From positions 992,001 through 1,056,000 of the forward strand of contig NW_024881593.1 of the NCBI RefSeq assembly GCF_019059575.1: a stretch of DNA of 64,000 nt, read 5' to 3'. The DNA is from Amphibalanus amphitrite (Eukaryota; Arthropoda; Thecostraca; Balanomorpha; Balanidae). A program made the position numbers and the translations under genes. Positions within the stretch are counted from its first letter, which is position 1. The number at the start of each line of letters is the position of its first letter. Below are positions 12,301 to 23,600 of the stretch, in pieces. Below the pieces are notes generated by a model. That model worked only from the letters and a program-made list of their open reading frames with translations. It was not told the origin of the DNA and did no database searches.

Positions 12301-14205
12301 TCTCAGTAGAACATTCTTCAATAAAGTCACTGCAGCGGGGATAATGTTCCGAAAACGGCAGCTTTTAAATCCCTCATGCGGATAGCCCATTGACAGCCGG
12401 TGTTTTGGCGGAAGTTGATGACCAGGACGGCGGCGTATTCGCAGTTCTGGCCATTTTTGATTCAGTAGAGTACCGGCACATACAATGGGATGGGTGACTG
12501 TTAAGACTCACAGGTAAGTAGAACAAAAGAAGACAACAATGTTTCAGCTCGGTTTACTCGCAAATGGCGTCAGGAGTGCAAATGCTTGTACTTCCCTAAA
12601 AATGTGCTGTTTCTGAGAGCCGTTACGAAAATGAAAAGGTTGGCTACGCTGCTATCCATTTTGGTCATAGTGGGTAGGAAACATAATGGGAGATAATAAA
12701 TCACTGTATCTTGGCCTATTTCTACATCACATCTAATGTGATTTCTGTGCGTGTTTCCCCGTATGGCTTTGTCTCCTCCTACCGAACAACTCCATCACAA
12801 CTGACAGCCACCGCGCCGCCAGTTGCGTCTTGACACAATTTCCATGAATGTTCCTCGTTAGCCGCACCACTCTCCCAAATCCAGCTAATGGAGTTGGCCA
12901 GCGAGCGGAAACCACCGCCAGTGTGCACCTGGCAGCCGGACCCACTGCATACAACTGGGACAGGCAGGCGACACACAGCCGACCCAAACAAACCCACACA
13001 CGCGCCAGCCGCCACCCGCAGAGGCAACGCCGAGCGGCTGCTGAACTCATTTCTCGGCCGATCAGCTGCGTGACAACGCGACCTGACACCGGAGCTGCGT
13101 CCAGGACGGCACTGCGCTCCCACGGCCGGCCGACGGTCCGCCAATACCGTAATTAACCGACCCAGATAGAGAAGCGAGTGCCGCGGCTGCCAGCTCGGGC
13201 CGACGTCGGACGTTCCCGGTGCGACCGACAGACGCCTGGCCCGGGTCAATTAGCGTGGCGGAGCTAGGCTACCTTCTGTCCGAGTTTCAGAGCTGAGCTA
13301 TTGAGGCGCGGCGAACGGTCAGCGGTAGGAGATTGCCCGAACGGGACAGCAGACTGACCCGAGGAGGGTCTGGAGTCTATAGAGATGGCCCGCGGAGACG
13401 GAAGGAAAGGACATAAGCCCTGCCTCTGACCGAATTCAACTGACTCTGATCTTAGCCAGGCCAAACCAAATATCCGAAGCTGAACTTCTGTTTTTTTTTC
13501 TGCTCATGACTCTGAGCCCAATTTATGCTCCTCAGTCCCTTCCTGAGGTGACAGTCTGGAGGTAGGAGTCCACCGTCCGCACTCCTCTGCCGTTCGATCC
13601 GTCCCGGGGACGGTTAGGCACGAGTGTGCGGGGCAGCGGAGCGTGGCGACTCGCCCAATGGAGCGCCCGACCGGCGCGGCGGTCGGTCGTTCCGCACACG
13701 GCTGCTGCTGCCGTGGCGGCGCTCCCAGGGACGGGGAGGCGTCATCTGGCGCCACGGGTCGGCAGACGGCGGCTGACGGTCGGGAGACGGACCGCTGTGT
13801 ACCAGTGGGGTCAGCCCGGAACGGCGGAGGGTGACCGACGACAGCAGAGGCGAGACGAGACTGACTGCTGGGTGGAGACCCGCCGTGGCTCAGTGGCGGT
13901 ATGCTATGCATAGCCTAAACAATGCATTATGCATGGCATTTAATATGTATTTCCAGTATTTTATAGCATGTCTGAGAGTCCAATATTTTGATATACCTAC
14001 TTGGACAGACTATTTATCATTTTCGTAATAATTTGTAATGATTAGCCAGTTTTGAGTTGAATGTAGGCAGAGCATTAACCGTGGCTGTTGCTAGCATTAG
14101 ATGTTTATGTAAATAATTGAAGCCACCGTTCCGGAGCTAATTGAAGCCCATCTCATCAGAAGTCCCGCAAGACTCGCCTTTCGGCACGGCGCCCAATAGG
14201 AGGTG
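6319..14205. other. Long intronic stretch with simple repeats, no supported exon
   Basis: This lies in the inferred minus-strand intron. It holds a (CCCCCG)n/(CCG)n tract at 6559-6598 and a pentanucleotide tract near 9346-9471. GC-rich blocks at about 11.8-12.2 and 12.8-13.9 kb show overlapping open frames on both strands, typical of CpG-rich DNA rather than genes. CRE octamers occur near 10695 and 10787. I could not match any frame here to a protein family. Confidence 0.35.
9346..9471. repeat. (CCCGT)n pentanucleotide microsatellite
   Basis: About 25 near-perfect CCCGT units with a few substitutions (CTCGT, CTATC, CTTTC). Open frames on the minus strand rich in Gly/Arg/Asp/Thr arise from it and are not genes. 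Confidence 0.9.
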
Positions 14206-14322
14206 ACTGACAGGTCAACTCGTGACTGCACCTGCCCGAGACATGACTGACTGTTCACTTCGTGACTACATCTGCCCTAGGCATGACTGACTGGTCAGCT
14301 CGTGACTATATCTGGCCGGTGA
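14206..14322. repeat. Three-unit 40-bp tandem repeat
   Basis: Units at 14206-14245, 14246-14285 and 14286-14322 follow the pattern ACTGACTGGTCA, CTCGTGACT, ATCTGCCC and GCATG. The third unit is slightly short and degenerate at its end. Confidence 0.75.
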
Positions 14323-15290
14323 CAATGCACCTCGACCCCGTCTGGTTCGAATGCCTTTGAGAACGGTCACTGCCGTTCGCCCCGGGGAGCCTGACGCATC
14401 TTAGCAATCTGACCACCTGGTTGTGTAGTAAACCACCCCTACCGTGAATTCCTTCACGCCAAGGTTCATTATGATACAACATATGACATTATATCCCATG
14501 ACATCGTGTTCTTTCTCATTGTATTGTCTCTTTGCATACCGTCGCAAATGATTGGGTTCCTATACCTTTGCGCCATTCCCATCCTCTGTGTCTAACCCCT
14601 AGTCATACCGTGACCAAGCATCCTATCCCATTCAACCCATCCTATCCATCCATCCCATCCATGCTATTCTGCGGAGTCCGTTTGGCCATGGCTGAGCGGC
14701 GTCGCTGCTCCCGCGAGAAGCCGGAGTCGGGAGCCGGGAGGCGAAGCGCGGCCAGAGAGCAGCAGCCGTGAAAGACGGCGCCGCCCGCGCCTCCCCGTGT
14801 GCACAGCAACGGTACCCTCACCGGCCGGGCGGGCCGGGACGCGCCGCCAAACCCACTGCCCGTGTCCCGACAGCGCGGCGGCGGGAAATGTGTCGCCGAT
14901 GGAGGGAGGGAGGGAGGGAGCGCCGAGGAAGGGTGGGTGATGATTGTGTGGGTCTGGCAGCTGGTGGACGGCAGAATTTGGGTTATCGGGGACTCATACT
15001 TGGCCGTTTTAGGGGAAATCTGGCTATTTTAAAACCGGTTTGTAAATTAGCAGAGAAATTTAACTTCTGGGTAGTTTTCTCCTTGCGTGCCCATTCAACC
15101 GAGAATAGAGATATCGCTTCAATTTCAAGCTACAGTCATACTCATCCAGACTTGAAAGCTAAATGCATGGCACGCAGGTATGTAGAGTGCAGTGTTTGAG
15201 GGGTAACCAGTTGAAATTTGGATAGCCTCCTAGCTAAAACATGTAGTGTCTGGGTGACACTAATAAGCCCGACTGTGCGGTTGCGCCTAC
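14323..15290. other. 5' part of the long minus-strand intron
   Basis: Contains short CCAT and GGGA runs (about 14620-14660 and 14902-14922). Plus-strand frames at 14532-15199 have no recognisable product and lie antisense to the intron. Confidence 0.35.
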
Positions 15291-15864
15291 CTCCCCAGTG
15301 TTTGGGCCAGAGCTGCTCCACAGGCGGGCCGGGCGGTCGCTCCGGTGTTGTCTTGTCCGCCTTGGTGAGGGGGGTCGGTCGCGCCGCCTGACTGCCGGGC
15401 CGGGTCTGCTCCTCCGCCAGTCGAGACTCTGTCCGGCTCGGTCGCGGCTCTTCAGGCACAGTCCGCAGCTCAGGCCGTGTCGGTCGGACCGGTAGAGCCG
15501 CCGGGGTCTGACTCCGCGCCCTGGCGGCTTTGGGCTCCCTCTCCGGCACCTCAATCGGCTCGTAGTTGGTATGTGGCGGTCGGCTGGCCTTAGACTCCAC
15601 CTCTACAGCTGTGGTAGTGTCTCGTAGTGCCCGCTCCTGCGCCCGCTCCTGAGCCCTCTCCTTGTGCTTTTTGCATGTGTGTCGGTGATGGTGATGCGGT
15701 TTGGCCGGGCTGACCCTCTCAGCTGCATTTTGCACAGCTCCGCCACCGCTGTTACCTCCACCCGCACCGCCGGCGATTCTATTGAAATGTTCGATAGCTC
15801 GGCTCGCAGCGCCGCTGCGCGACAGTTCCTCGCGAATCCGTGTCTTGGTTCGCTCGTCGTCCAT
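15291..15864 (-). CDS. Probable first coding exon of the unrecognised minus-strand gene
   Basis: On the minus strand, ATG at 15864 opens 191 codons plus one base before the donor GTAGGC (exon ends 15291). The product begins MDDERTKTRIREEL, then has a Gly-rich stretch (residues 31-42), a His/Lys-rich basic patch with AQER repeats (56-79), and a long Pro/Arg/Glu/Thr-rich tail ending QLWPKHWG. It ends in phase 1. The next exon found (2059-1801) starts with exactly the two bases needed, giving WG-A-YSDNP across a 13.2-kb intron; an exon I missed could lie between. The frame is also open upstream, so an earlier start is possible. The composition points to a disordered cytoplasmic N-terminus. I do not recognise the family. 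Confidence 0.55.
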
Positions 15865-16600
15865 GGCGATACCTCGCAGGGAGAACACTGCGCCACTGTC
15901 CGCCGTCAGGCGACACCACTCGATCACAGCACACACATGGGAGACTGCAGATCGTCACAGGACACTAACACCAACGGCGCCGGAGACTGCGTCTCATCAC
16001 ATGGCGGTATCGCGAGTTCGCAGGTCGGACCACTCACCAGGCCCAATCTCACCAAGTGCGGTAAACTCAATTTGTCAGCACTGTTCCGCCGCCACAGCAG
16101 GTCACTGCACCAACCACAGACTGACCGAGACGCCGACTCGGCTTAACGAATGTCCCGGCGCGTCGGCACACCTGGCGCGGTGGCGAACACGGCGCGTCGG
16201 CAGACCTGGCGCGTCGGTGAACTCGACGCGTCTCCAGCGGCGCCGGCACTGAGTCTGACCGGGCCGGTCGACCGGCGCGCCGCCGCGGCGTCACCGCCAG
16301 GTGGCCCAGCGCCGTCAGGTGGGGCCGGGACAGCCCGCTCGCTCGGTCGGTCGATCGGCCGCCGGTCCGGCCTCGTGACACATTCCGAGCACCGAGCTCG
16401 TGGACGGAGCGGCGTCACACCGACTTTCTCCGGTGTCGGGAGACCACGAGCGGTGTTTTGTCGACAGTGCCGGAACTGGCCACGGGGCACGGAGGCACGC
16501 GTGCTATGCATCACTGGCGGACGGTGGGATCTGCTCTCTCCGAGTGCCGCTCCACGGGGATCAGAGGCTCGATAACGCAGGCTATTCCAAGCGGCTCTGC
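15865..16600 (-). promoter_or_regulatory. CpG-rich region upstream of the minus-strand gene
   Basis: GC- and CpG-rich sequence immediately upstream of the candidate start codon, with open frames on both strands as expected from composition. It is placed where a promoter and 5' leader would be. I see no TATA box or other decisive element, so this is positional inference. Confidence 0.3.
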
Positions 16601-19159
16601 TGCTCATCTGCATCACTCCCGTGTTGTCAGCTTTCAGAGCGGATCAATGGCTTATATGTGTTGTTTATCCGAGGGAGACTCTCGGAACGATAGCCATCAA
16701 AAATGCTTTTAAAATGACGGACTCTATGTATTAAGCTATTTCAATATTATTTATGTCATAGATACCTTTATCCCAGTTACAAGCATGGAATATGATCGAG
16801 GATATGTGTCATAGCATCATGAACCGTGCAGGAATCGGAGAACAATACTTTGAAATTTGAATGCATATCTGATAGACTGAAGACGAAAGGAAACCACACC
16901 AATCGAGCTTACGAGTTCGGTTGGTACTTATATAAGCTCGGAACGGTATAATAGCTGCTAGGATGACATACGAATGGCAATTCAATCTTATTTCGAGTTG
17001 AGTCTTGCCGATGCGTTCAACCTAACGAGCTTATTTCAGCCGTTGAAGAGAAATAGTTCAGGAATTTTTGTTTCCAGTTGCTGCTGTTTCAACTTGAACT
17101 GACCCACATTGTGGCCTATACCAATCGCGGAATGAACCGATAGTTCAAAGTAGGCACAGGAATGCGGCATGTGGCGGCGTCCAAAACTGTGCCAATGCCC
17201 TTGAAATGGATGGGAACTGACGATCGACAATTAGGCTGTAAGTATGCTAATGATGGTCCTGTCCAAGCTCACATATGTTACCTCCTGACACCTTATTTGC
17301 TGTTCAGTGACCACGTCCACAAAGCTAGTTAGGTCGGGTATACTGACTTAGCGGGTTTTTACATCGATGCGTGTCTAATTTACACGGTTCGATGTCGGAT
17401 CCGTAAAGGCAGTGTTGGACACGGCTAAGAGTGTAATCGGTTCCCCTACAAAAACCTCTTACTTTTAGAACTCCTCGGATTTCGTTGCTGCGCAATTTAG
17501 GTCAAACCTTTTCTGTCGAAAGCTAGAAAATGTTTTTATGTGACATATTTTGACATATTTTCCTAAGTTTCGGACGCTGCGGGGACAATGGCCAATGACC
17601 CTTAACTTTTTATTCATCCACCAGCGGAAAGTAGGCTGTTTTTGGCTGTTCAATGACAATGTGTGCAAGTTTCTACTAGGGGGAGGGGGGGGGGGGGGGT
17701 AGTTTTCCATGGACGGTTTCTTACAGGCAACCGTCCATTAGGCCATGCAAGCTTTCAAAATTGGCTCTTGGAGAACAGTCATTCAAAAGACATATCACAC
17801 ACGTTTATCATTTATCAATATTGCTATTATACTATTACTCATGCAAAAGCCGTTACTTTTTATTGTATCGAGGCATATAATTTATGCAGACATAAATGTA
17901 TGCTTATAAAACACCGTCAAGTTAAGCGTGGTGAACCTTACCATGTGTCGGCTCGTCCATGTCCTTCACTGTGCTGAGTCCCAGGCTATCTGAAAATAAA
18001 GAAAATGTATTAGAAACATGGATAAGTATACATCTTTTATTCTTACTTGCATTCTTTCCTATAGAACTCGAGTTAATTTTCTCGTGCACGGCAATTGTTA
18101 AATCATATAGCTTAATTATTAATATTTGGTCGTATTCTGAAACTGTTCCTGGCTTGCTACTAGTCAGTAGTCACTAGGACGCTGTCGATGAACTCTAGAT
18201 GAGTAACTGAGTATCTTTAGAAGATTAGCTCCATTTTCAACAGTAGTTAGCAGTACAACCGCCTAGATATTGCATCGTGATACCGGTACAGGCAAGCATG
18301 GATGGCTTCACAAGTTATCCGAACAATTAGAGAGAACATTCCTAAGGCAAGCCCCCAGCATCATCCGTCCTTGGGCTGTCTCGATGGGTATAAAGTGAGT
18401 GATATAAAAATATGCAAGTCGACCACCTTAGCCTGTAGTGGCTGATGTGATAGTACCGCAACAGGCAGAATCTCACACTGCAAGTGTGGTGGGGCAGCAT
18501 CTCACACTATAAGTGTGGTGGTCTGGTCTGGACTACCTACTGAGAGATTCGCTCGGGTTGCAGCCACCCCCTCCCGCTATTTGTTCTATAGGGAACACAG
18601 TGAAATAAACCGGGCATAAACACTTGACGATAAGATAAATAGGTCGACGACGGGAAGATTACCGTGTTCTTTTTATGACTAGAGGCATTGGGCTAGATCT
18701 ACTACCAACTGGTGCGCCGTAGCGGCAGAGCCCATCTAGCTGAACGAGTGCCCCGGTCGCGGTGAAAAAGCTGTGGCCGCTTAAACGGTCGCAGGAGGGA
18801 GGGACAGGGACGGTTCTAGGACAAGGACCAAATTAGAACTGCTCCCCCGATGGTCTAAGACGAGTGCAGTGGGGTGGTATGATCGTCAGTCCGAAACAAG
18901 GAAGTTTGATCACAAGTATAGTCAAAGGATGGCTCTGAGGAGTGGATCGGAAGAGTGGATGGATGAATGGAAGAAATTTTCCTTATTTATTTATTTCATA
19001 ACAACCACAGGCCGAGGCCCACATTAAGGCTGCAGTCGAAATAAAATTTCCCATCCCACCCACTCAGGCATTCAACCCGCTCTACCCTCCCCCTACACAC
19101 ATACACCAGACGCGATCACAGAAAGTAAGTAGCAAAGAGTGCTGGCTGACATCAGTCGA
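16601..19159. other. Non-coding, nothing recognised
   Basis: AT-richer sequence with no supported exon. It contains a poly-G run at about 17680-17699, two near-identical ~30-bp units with ATCTCACACT...AAGTGTGGTGG at about 18467-18522, and an ATTT-rich patch near 18979-18993. Confidence 0.4.
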
Positions 19160-19470
19160 TATCACTCTTTTTTGTGTGTTTTTTGTTTTGTTGGGTTAGG
19201 CCCTTTCGGTCTAACAAGACCATTTCAGAGCCGGAAGGATGATAGGAATTAGGGAGGGACATTGGTCTGGGCAGGCACCCTAGAGAGTCGCCGGGGCTGA
19301 GCCCGTCCAGAGGACAGGCCACCCAGCCCCAAGGCACTCACTGCACCCGGCTACGGGGTGCGCTCCCTCGGGAGCAGCCTGCATGAGATAAAGCTGCCTG
19401 TCCAGCCCGGAGGGAGGTTGCGGCGTGGAGGAGAAGGATTTCAGTATCCTGAGGATAGAAGCACGGAACG
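19160..19470 (-). mobile_element. A-tailed retroposon-like repeat, copy 1
   Basis: Matches, in reverse, the repeats at 20021-20343 and 20346-20673. On the minus strand it starts CCGTTCCGTGCTTCTATCC, passes a GC-rich middle and ends at a CCCAACAAAAC tail, seen here as a T-rich start. An A-rich tail and copies in both orientations fit a SINE or a LINE 3' end. I see no open frame or promoter boxes. Confidence 0.65.
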
Positions 19471-19610
19471 GTAGTTTAGTTGGATATGACAAACTCAAGC
19501 CAAGACCCCTGCTGAGCGACTTGGCCAGCCCAAGCTACTCTCTGCAGACAGCGCCATCCAGCGGCATTGTGAACAGATGGCGCCAGTGGGGTGAAAGCGC
19601 GACTTCTGCC

Positions 19611-19854
19611 GGTAGGTGGCTCTCTCAGCAGCAGAACTGCCCTCAGCGACAGTGCCTCCCTCTCCTGGCCCTTTGGCTGGTGGACGAGTACTGCCGCTAG
19701 GTGGCTCTCTCTCAGCAGCAGAGCTGTCTTCAGCGACAGTGCCTCCCTCTCCTGGCCGTTTGGCTGGTGTACGGACACTGCCGGTAGGTGGCTTTCTCAG
19801 CCGCAGCTGCTCCACTCTCAGTGACAGTGCTTCCCTCTCCTGGCTGTTTGGCTG
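19611..19854. repeat. Three-unit ~85-bp tandem repeat
   Basis: Units start at 19611, 19696 and about 19783 and share GGTAGGTGGCT, a CAGCAGCAGA block, CAGCGACAGTGCCTCCCTC and TCCTGGCCNTTTGGCTGG. Overlapping frames on both strands (Leu/Ser-rich) follow the repeat and are not genes. Confidence 0.85.
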
Positions 19855-20020
19855 CCTATTTCTAAAGTCTGCCTACCTATTTCTAATCTTAATGTTTTTC
19901 TTCAGTACTCAACGTAGCCCGTTCGGTATGGCAAAGCGAAAAAAAAAAACAGACTCTCAGAGAAGAAACTTTTGCGTAAGGTACAAATACAGTCTCCCGA
20001 AACAGAATAGAACACCCACC

Positions 20021-20343
20021 TTTCCGTGCTTCTATCCTCAGGATACTGAAATCCTTCTCCTCCACGCCGCAACCCCCCCCCCCTCCGGGCTGGACAGGCA
20101 ACTTTATCTCATGCGGGCTGCTCCCTTGGAGCGGCACCGCTGCTCCTGAGGGAGCGCACCCCGTAGCCGGGTGCGGTGAGTGCCTTGGGGCTGGGTGGCC
20201 TGTCCTCTGGACGGGCTCAGCCCCGGCGACTCACTAAGGTGCCTGCCCAGACCAATGTCTCCCCCTAATTCCTATCATCCTTCCGGCTCTGCAATGGTCT
20301 TGTCGACCGAAAGGGCCTAACCCAACAAAACAAACAAACAAGA
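20021..20343 (+). mobile_element. A-tailed retroposon-like repeat, copy 2
   Basis: Begins near TTCCGTGCTTCTATCCTC and ends CCTAACCCAACAAAAC with a CAAA-rich tail. It is followed directly by copy 3 in the same orientation. Confidence 0.7.
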
Positions 20344-20345
20344 AC

Positions 20346-20673
20346 ACCGTTCCGTGCTTTTATCCTCAGAATACAGAAATCCTTCTCCTCCACGCCGCAA
20401 CCCCACTCCGGGCTGGACATGCACCTTTATCTCATGCGGGCTGCTCCCTTGGAGCGGCACCGCTGCTCCCGAGGGAGCGCACCCCGTAGCCGAGTGCAGA
20501 GAGTGCTTGGGGGGCTGGTCGGCCTGTCCATTCGGACGGGCTCAGCCCCGGCGACTCTCTAGGGTGTCTGCCCAGACCAATGTCTCCCCCTAATTCCTAT
20601 CATCCTTCCGGCTTTGCAATGGTCTTTTCAGACCGGAAGGGCCTAACCCAACAAAACAAACAAACAAAAAATA
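20346..20673 (+). mobile_element. A-tailed retroposon-like repeat, copy 3
   Basis: A tandem neighbour of copy 2 with the same start and the same AACAAAACAAACAAAC tail. The two differ by scattered substitutions, so they are either independent insertions at the tail or an old duplication. Confidence 0.7.
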
Positions 20674-23600
20674 GAACGGACTATCGGAGAGGTAAAATGC
20701 AAACTCCCGATCAATTGCAGTGCTGACCCAAACGAATGATAAGGACATAACTGAGCTTTTTCAGCAGTTTTACTCATGTTTACTCGTAATCACTGTTTCT
20801 TCAATCGGTTATCTTCAGTTCGCATGCTACTTTGTGTTTCCGAAAAAAAACTACGAGTATGTTCAACACCAGTTAAAACCGCAAGTGGCATCTCGGATTT
20901 TTCCCAACAATCCCCGATTTCTTTTTTCGGCATCCACCCACAAAGGCGGTCACCTCACTCCCGGCTCCCGCTTTGTCCGGTTACCAAGCCCACCAAGCCC
21001 AGGACCAATTAGTCGAGCCGGGCGCCCGAGCAGCAATCGGTCGTTATCGCCGCAGGCCGACGCCAAACGATTTATCCTCCACCCGCCTGAGAAGATTGTT
21101 GTTGTTTAGCTCTGGATGGCCGTAAATGATGGTGGTGCGCCCGCCGCGGCTGTGTCTCAGCTACCCAGTGTGGGTCAGTAGCTCTCAGTGGTTGTAGACT
21201 ATACAGCGGCGGGCCGACATCGGGGCTAACAGTCGTGCCGGCCGGTGAGGCTGTATCAGGGGCCGATCGTGCGACGGTGGACGGTCGCCGCGGCGCCGTA
21301 TCCTAATGGAGGGCTATCAGGTTACAAAGGCCGGCGGGCCGTGACCGCCGTGTCACTGGGACGCCGCAGTACCCGGAGAGCCGACCCGGCGCCGTCGGCA
21401 CGTCGCTCCGGAGAAGGACGCGGATGGTACTGAGCTGATGATTCCACTGACCCATCTTTGAGCGGGCGGAACAAACGGATGGGCAGGAGACCGCTCAGTC
21501 GATCGTTGGTAGATTCAAATAAACCCTCTTAGCTTCACCAAGAAGTGCCGTCAGGCCAACCCATTCGGTCTGAATGTATAGGCCAATATACCTTTCTTGC
21601 CCTGATAAAGCTTTGATGAATCAGATGGGAAGTGTGGTGAGACGGCCCACATTGAGAACCCTCAGCAATAAAAATTGCACGTTTTCTTAGGTATTAACGG
21701 TAAATCTTTATTGCATGGCTCTAATCTTTCGCTCTACATTGGTCGATCTGCATTGTGGAAGACAACGCTCGATCCATTTGACCTGCCCCTCTGTCTACAA
21801 AGTGTGATGATCAACTGCCCGCACGTGCGGCTGTTCCGGGTGCGCGCGTCATTGACAAATGCTCTCTGTCACCGTCTGTCAGTTGGATTGTTCCGGTTCG
21901 ACCGACCCTCGGGGATGTTCCGCTCTGAAGTGCGTTTGCCCGTCGGAGCCGTCGGAGCGTCGCTGCCTGGCGGCGCGGTCTGGCCACCCGTCCGTGTCCA
22001 GTATTGGGCCCGCGAATTGTTCACGTGTCGACCGAGGGACAATGGCTCGACACTCAGACAGTAAGAGAAGACGACGAGTGATATTTCTGCTCCGAGACGC
22101 TAGAATTCTGCCCTCTCCGAGGCTCCGCTCGCGGCCAATCATGTCATCAGTCGCTCACATGTCTGCTGGCTCCACCGGTCCAGCGGCGCTCCGCAGTCGC
22201 CACACGTGCTCCACCATACGCGCCAGAGAGTTGAACGTCCGTGCAGTCGGCGGAGACGCCAAAGGCCGCCTCAGCACGCCTCAATAGCGTTATGCAACGT
22301 GTTCTGTGCTCCGTTTTGCCGGTCATCGTGAAGAACCGTGTCCGGTGAGACATCTGTCGCGGCAAATAAGCCGGGACAGTTTCCACGTGTCTGAGTGGCG
22401 CGACGACCTCCGTCATTTCAGGCGTGACCGACGGAGACAGAGGCAGAGACAGAGGCGGAGACAGAGACAGAGGCGGAGACAAAAGCTGGGTCAGATGGAA
22501 TTAGTGAAGAGAGGAAACAGATTTGGGCAGAGGTGCTTCACACTGCAGGAGGCAAGCAGCATGCGAATTGCGAAAAGGCAGAACAGTTTCCTAGGTCCAT
22601 AAGAGCAGGTAAGTCGTAGTACAGCCGACATCTGTCCGCTTGAACATCTCTCTTTGTTTTGCAGGGATATGACTATTCCAGCGCATCTTAATTCCACATA
22701 ACTGAGCTCAAGCAGCAAAGATATCGGGGCGAATGCTGATAAAGCTCCGATCAAGGCCGTATGAGAGGTTTCGATAGCAGAGATACTACCATTTGAGGTG
22801 TAAGCGACGCTTCATGGACACAGGGCAAACCAAAATTACCTGGACATTGAGATAAAAACGTCTGTCATCATTATCCGCCTCTTTGAAAGAAACCGTGCCA
22901 AGCTTCTTTATGGTTCGGGCATGTCCGGATAGGGTTCTCAATGAATAAATGCATGAACCGTTTTATGAGAGCTTAAAAAGCACATCAACATGTTGTTTGA
23001 ACCATTGAAGGATGTTTTATGTTCTGTAGCAGCGCATTTAACGGCTGTTAACGTTCGCGACAAATGATGAACGGCCTGTGACGGAGCGGCACCTCATCAT
23101 AGAGTATTTGAAGTGCTAATGGGCTGTAGTCATGAAAAGAACAAAAGCCGCGCAATAATTATTTCTTGTCCTTTCACTATCCTTCTGAACAGCTATGACT
23201 TTCCAATCGCCTATCAAACTTGCTTGGTGAATGCCATGGAGATTGAACATTGGCTTCAGACTTGAAAACTCTGCACCGTACAGACTCGAAAACCACCGTT
23301 TCATCGTCAATCTCCATCACGCGGACATTCTGACAACCGTTGAGAGTCCGGCGTTACGCTGCACTCGATCTGAAATGAGCTTTTTAGGAGCCAACGTGGA
23401 TGGGCAGTACCGCCACACCGAGTACTGAGTACAACTGTAAGAAAAATACAAAACCGAGTCTAGGAAGACAGACAGTAGGCAGATACGGCACTGGCACGGC
23501 GGCAGAAGGCGGTGTACCGGGAGCCAGCCCCGCCAGGACAGCCACCCGCTGAGTTAGTGGGTCAGCCGGCGGGCCTTTCTGCCACCCACGGCCGCTGGAG

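Noticed and set aside
12733-13913. Possible GC-rich gene with several 100-150-residue frames
   Set aside because: Frames overlap on both strands, show no family similarity, and no matched splice sites were found.
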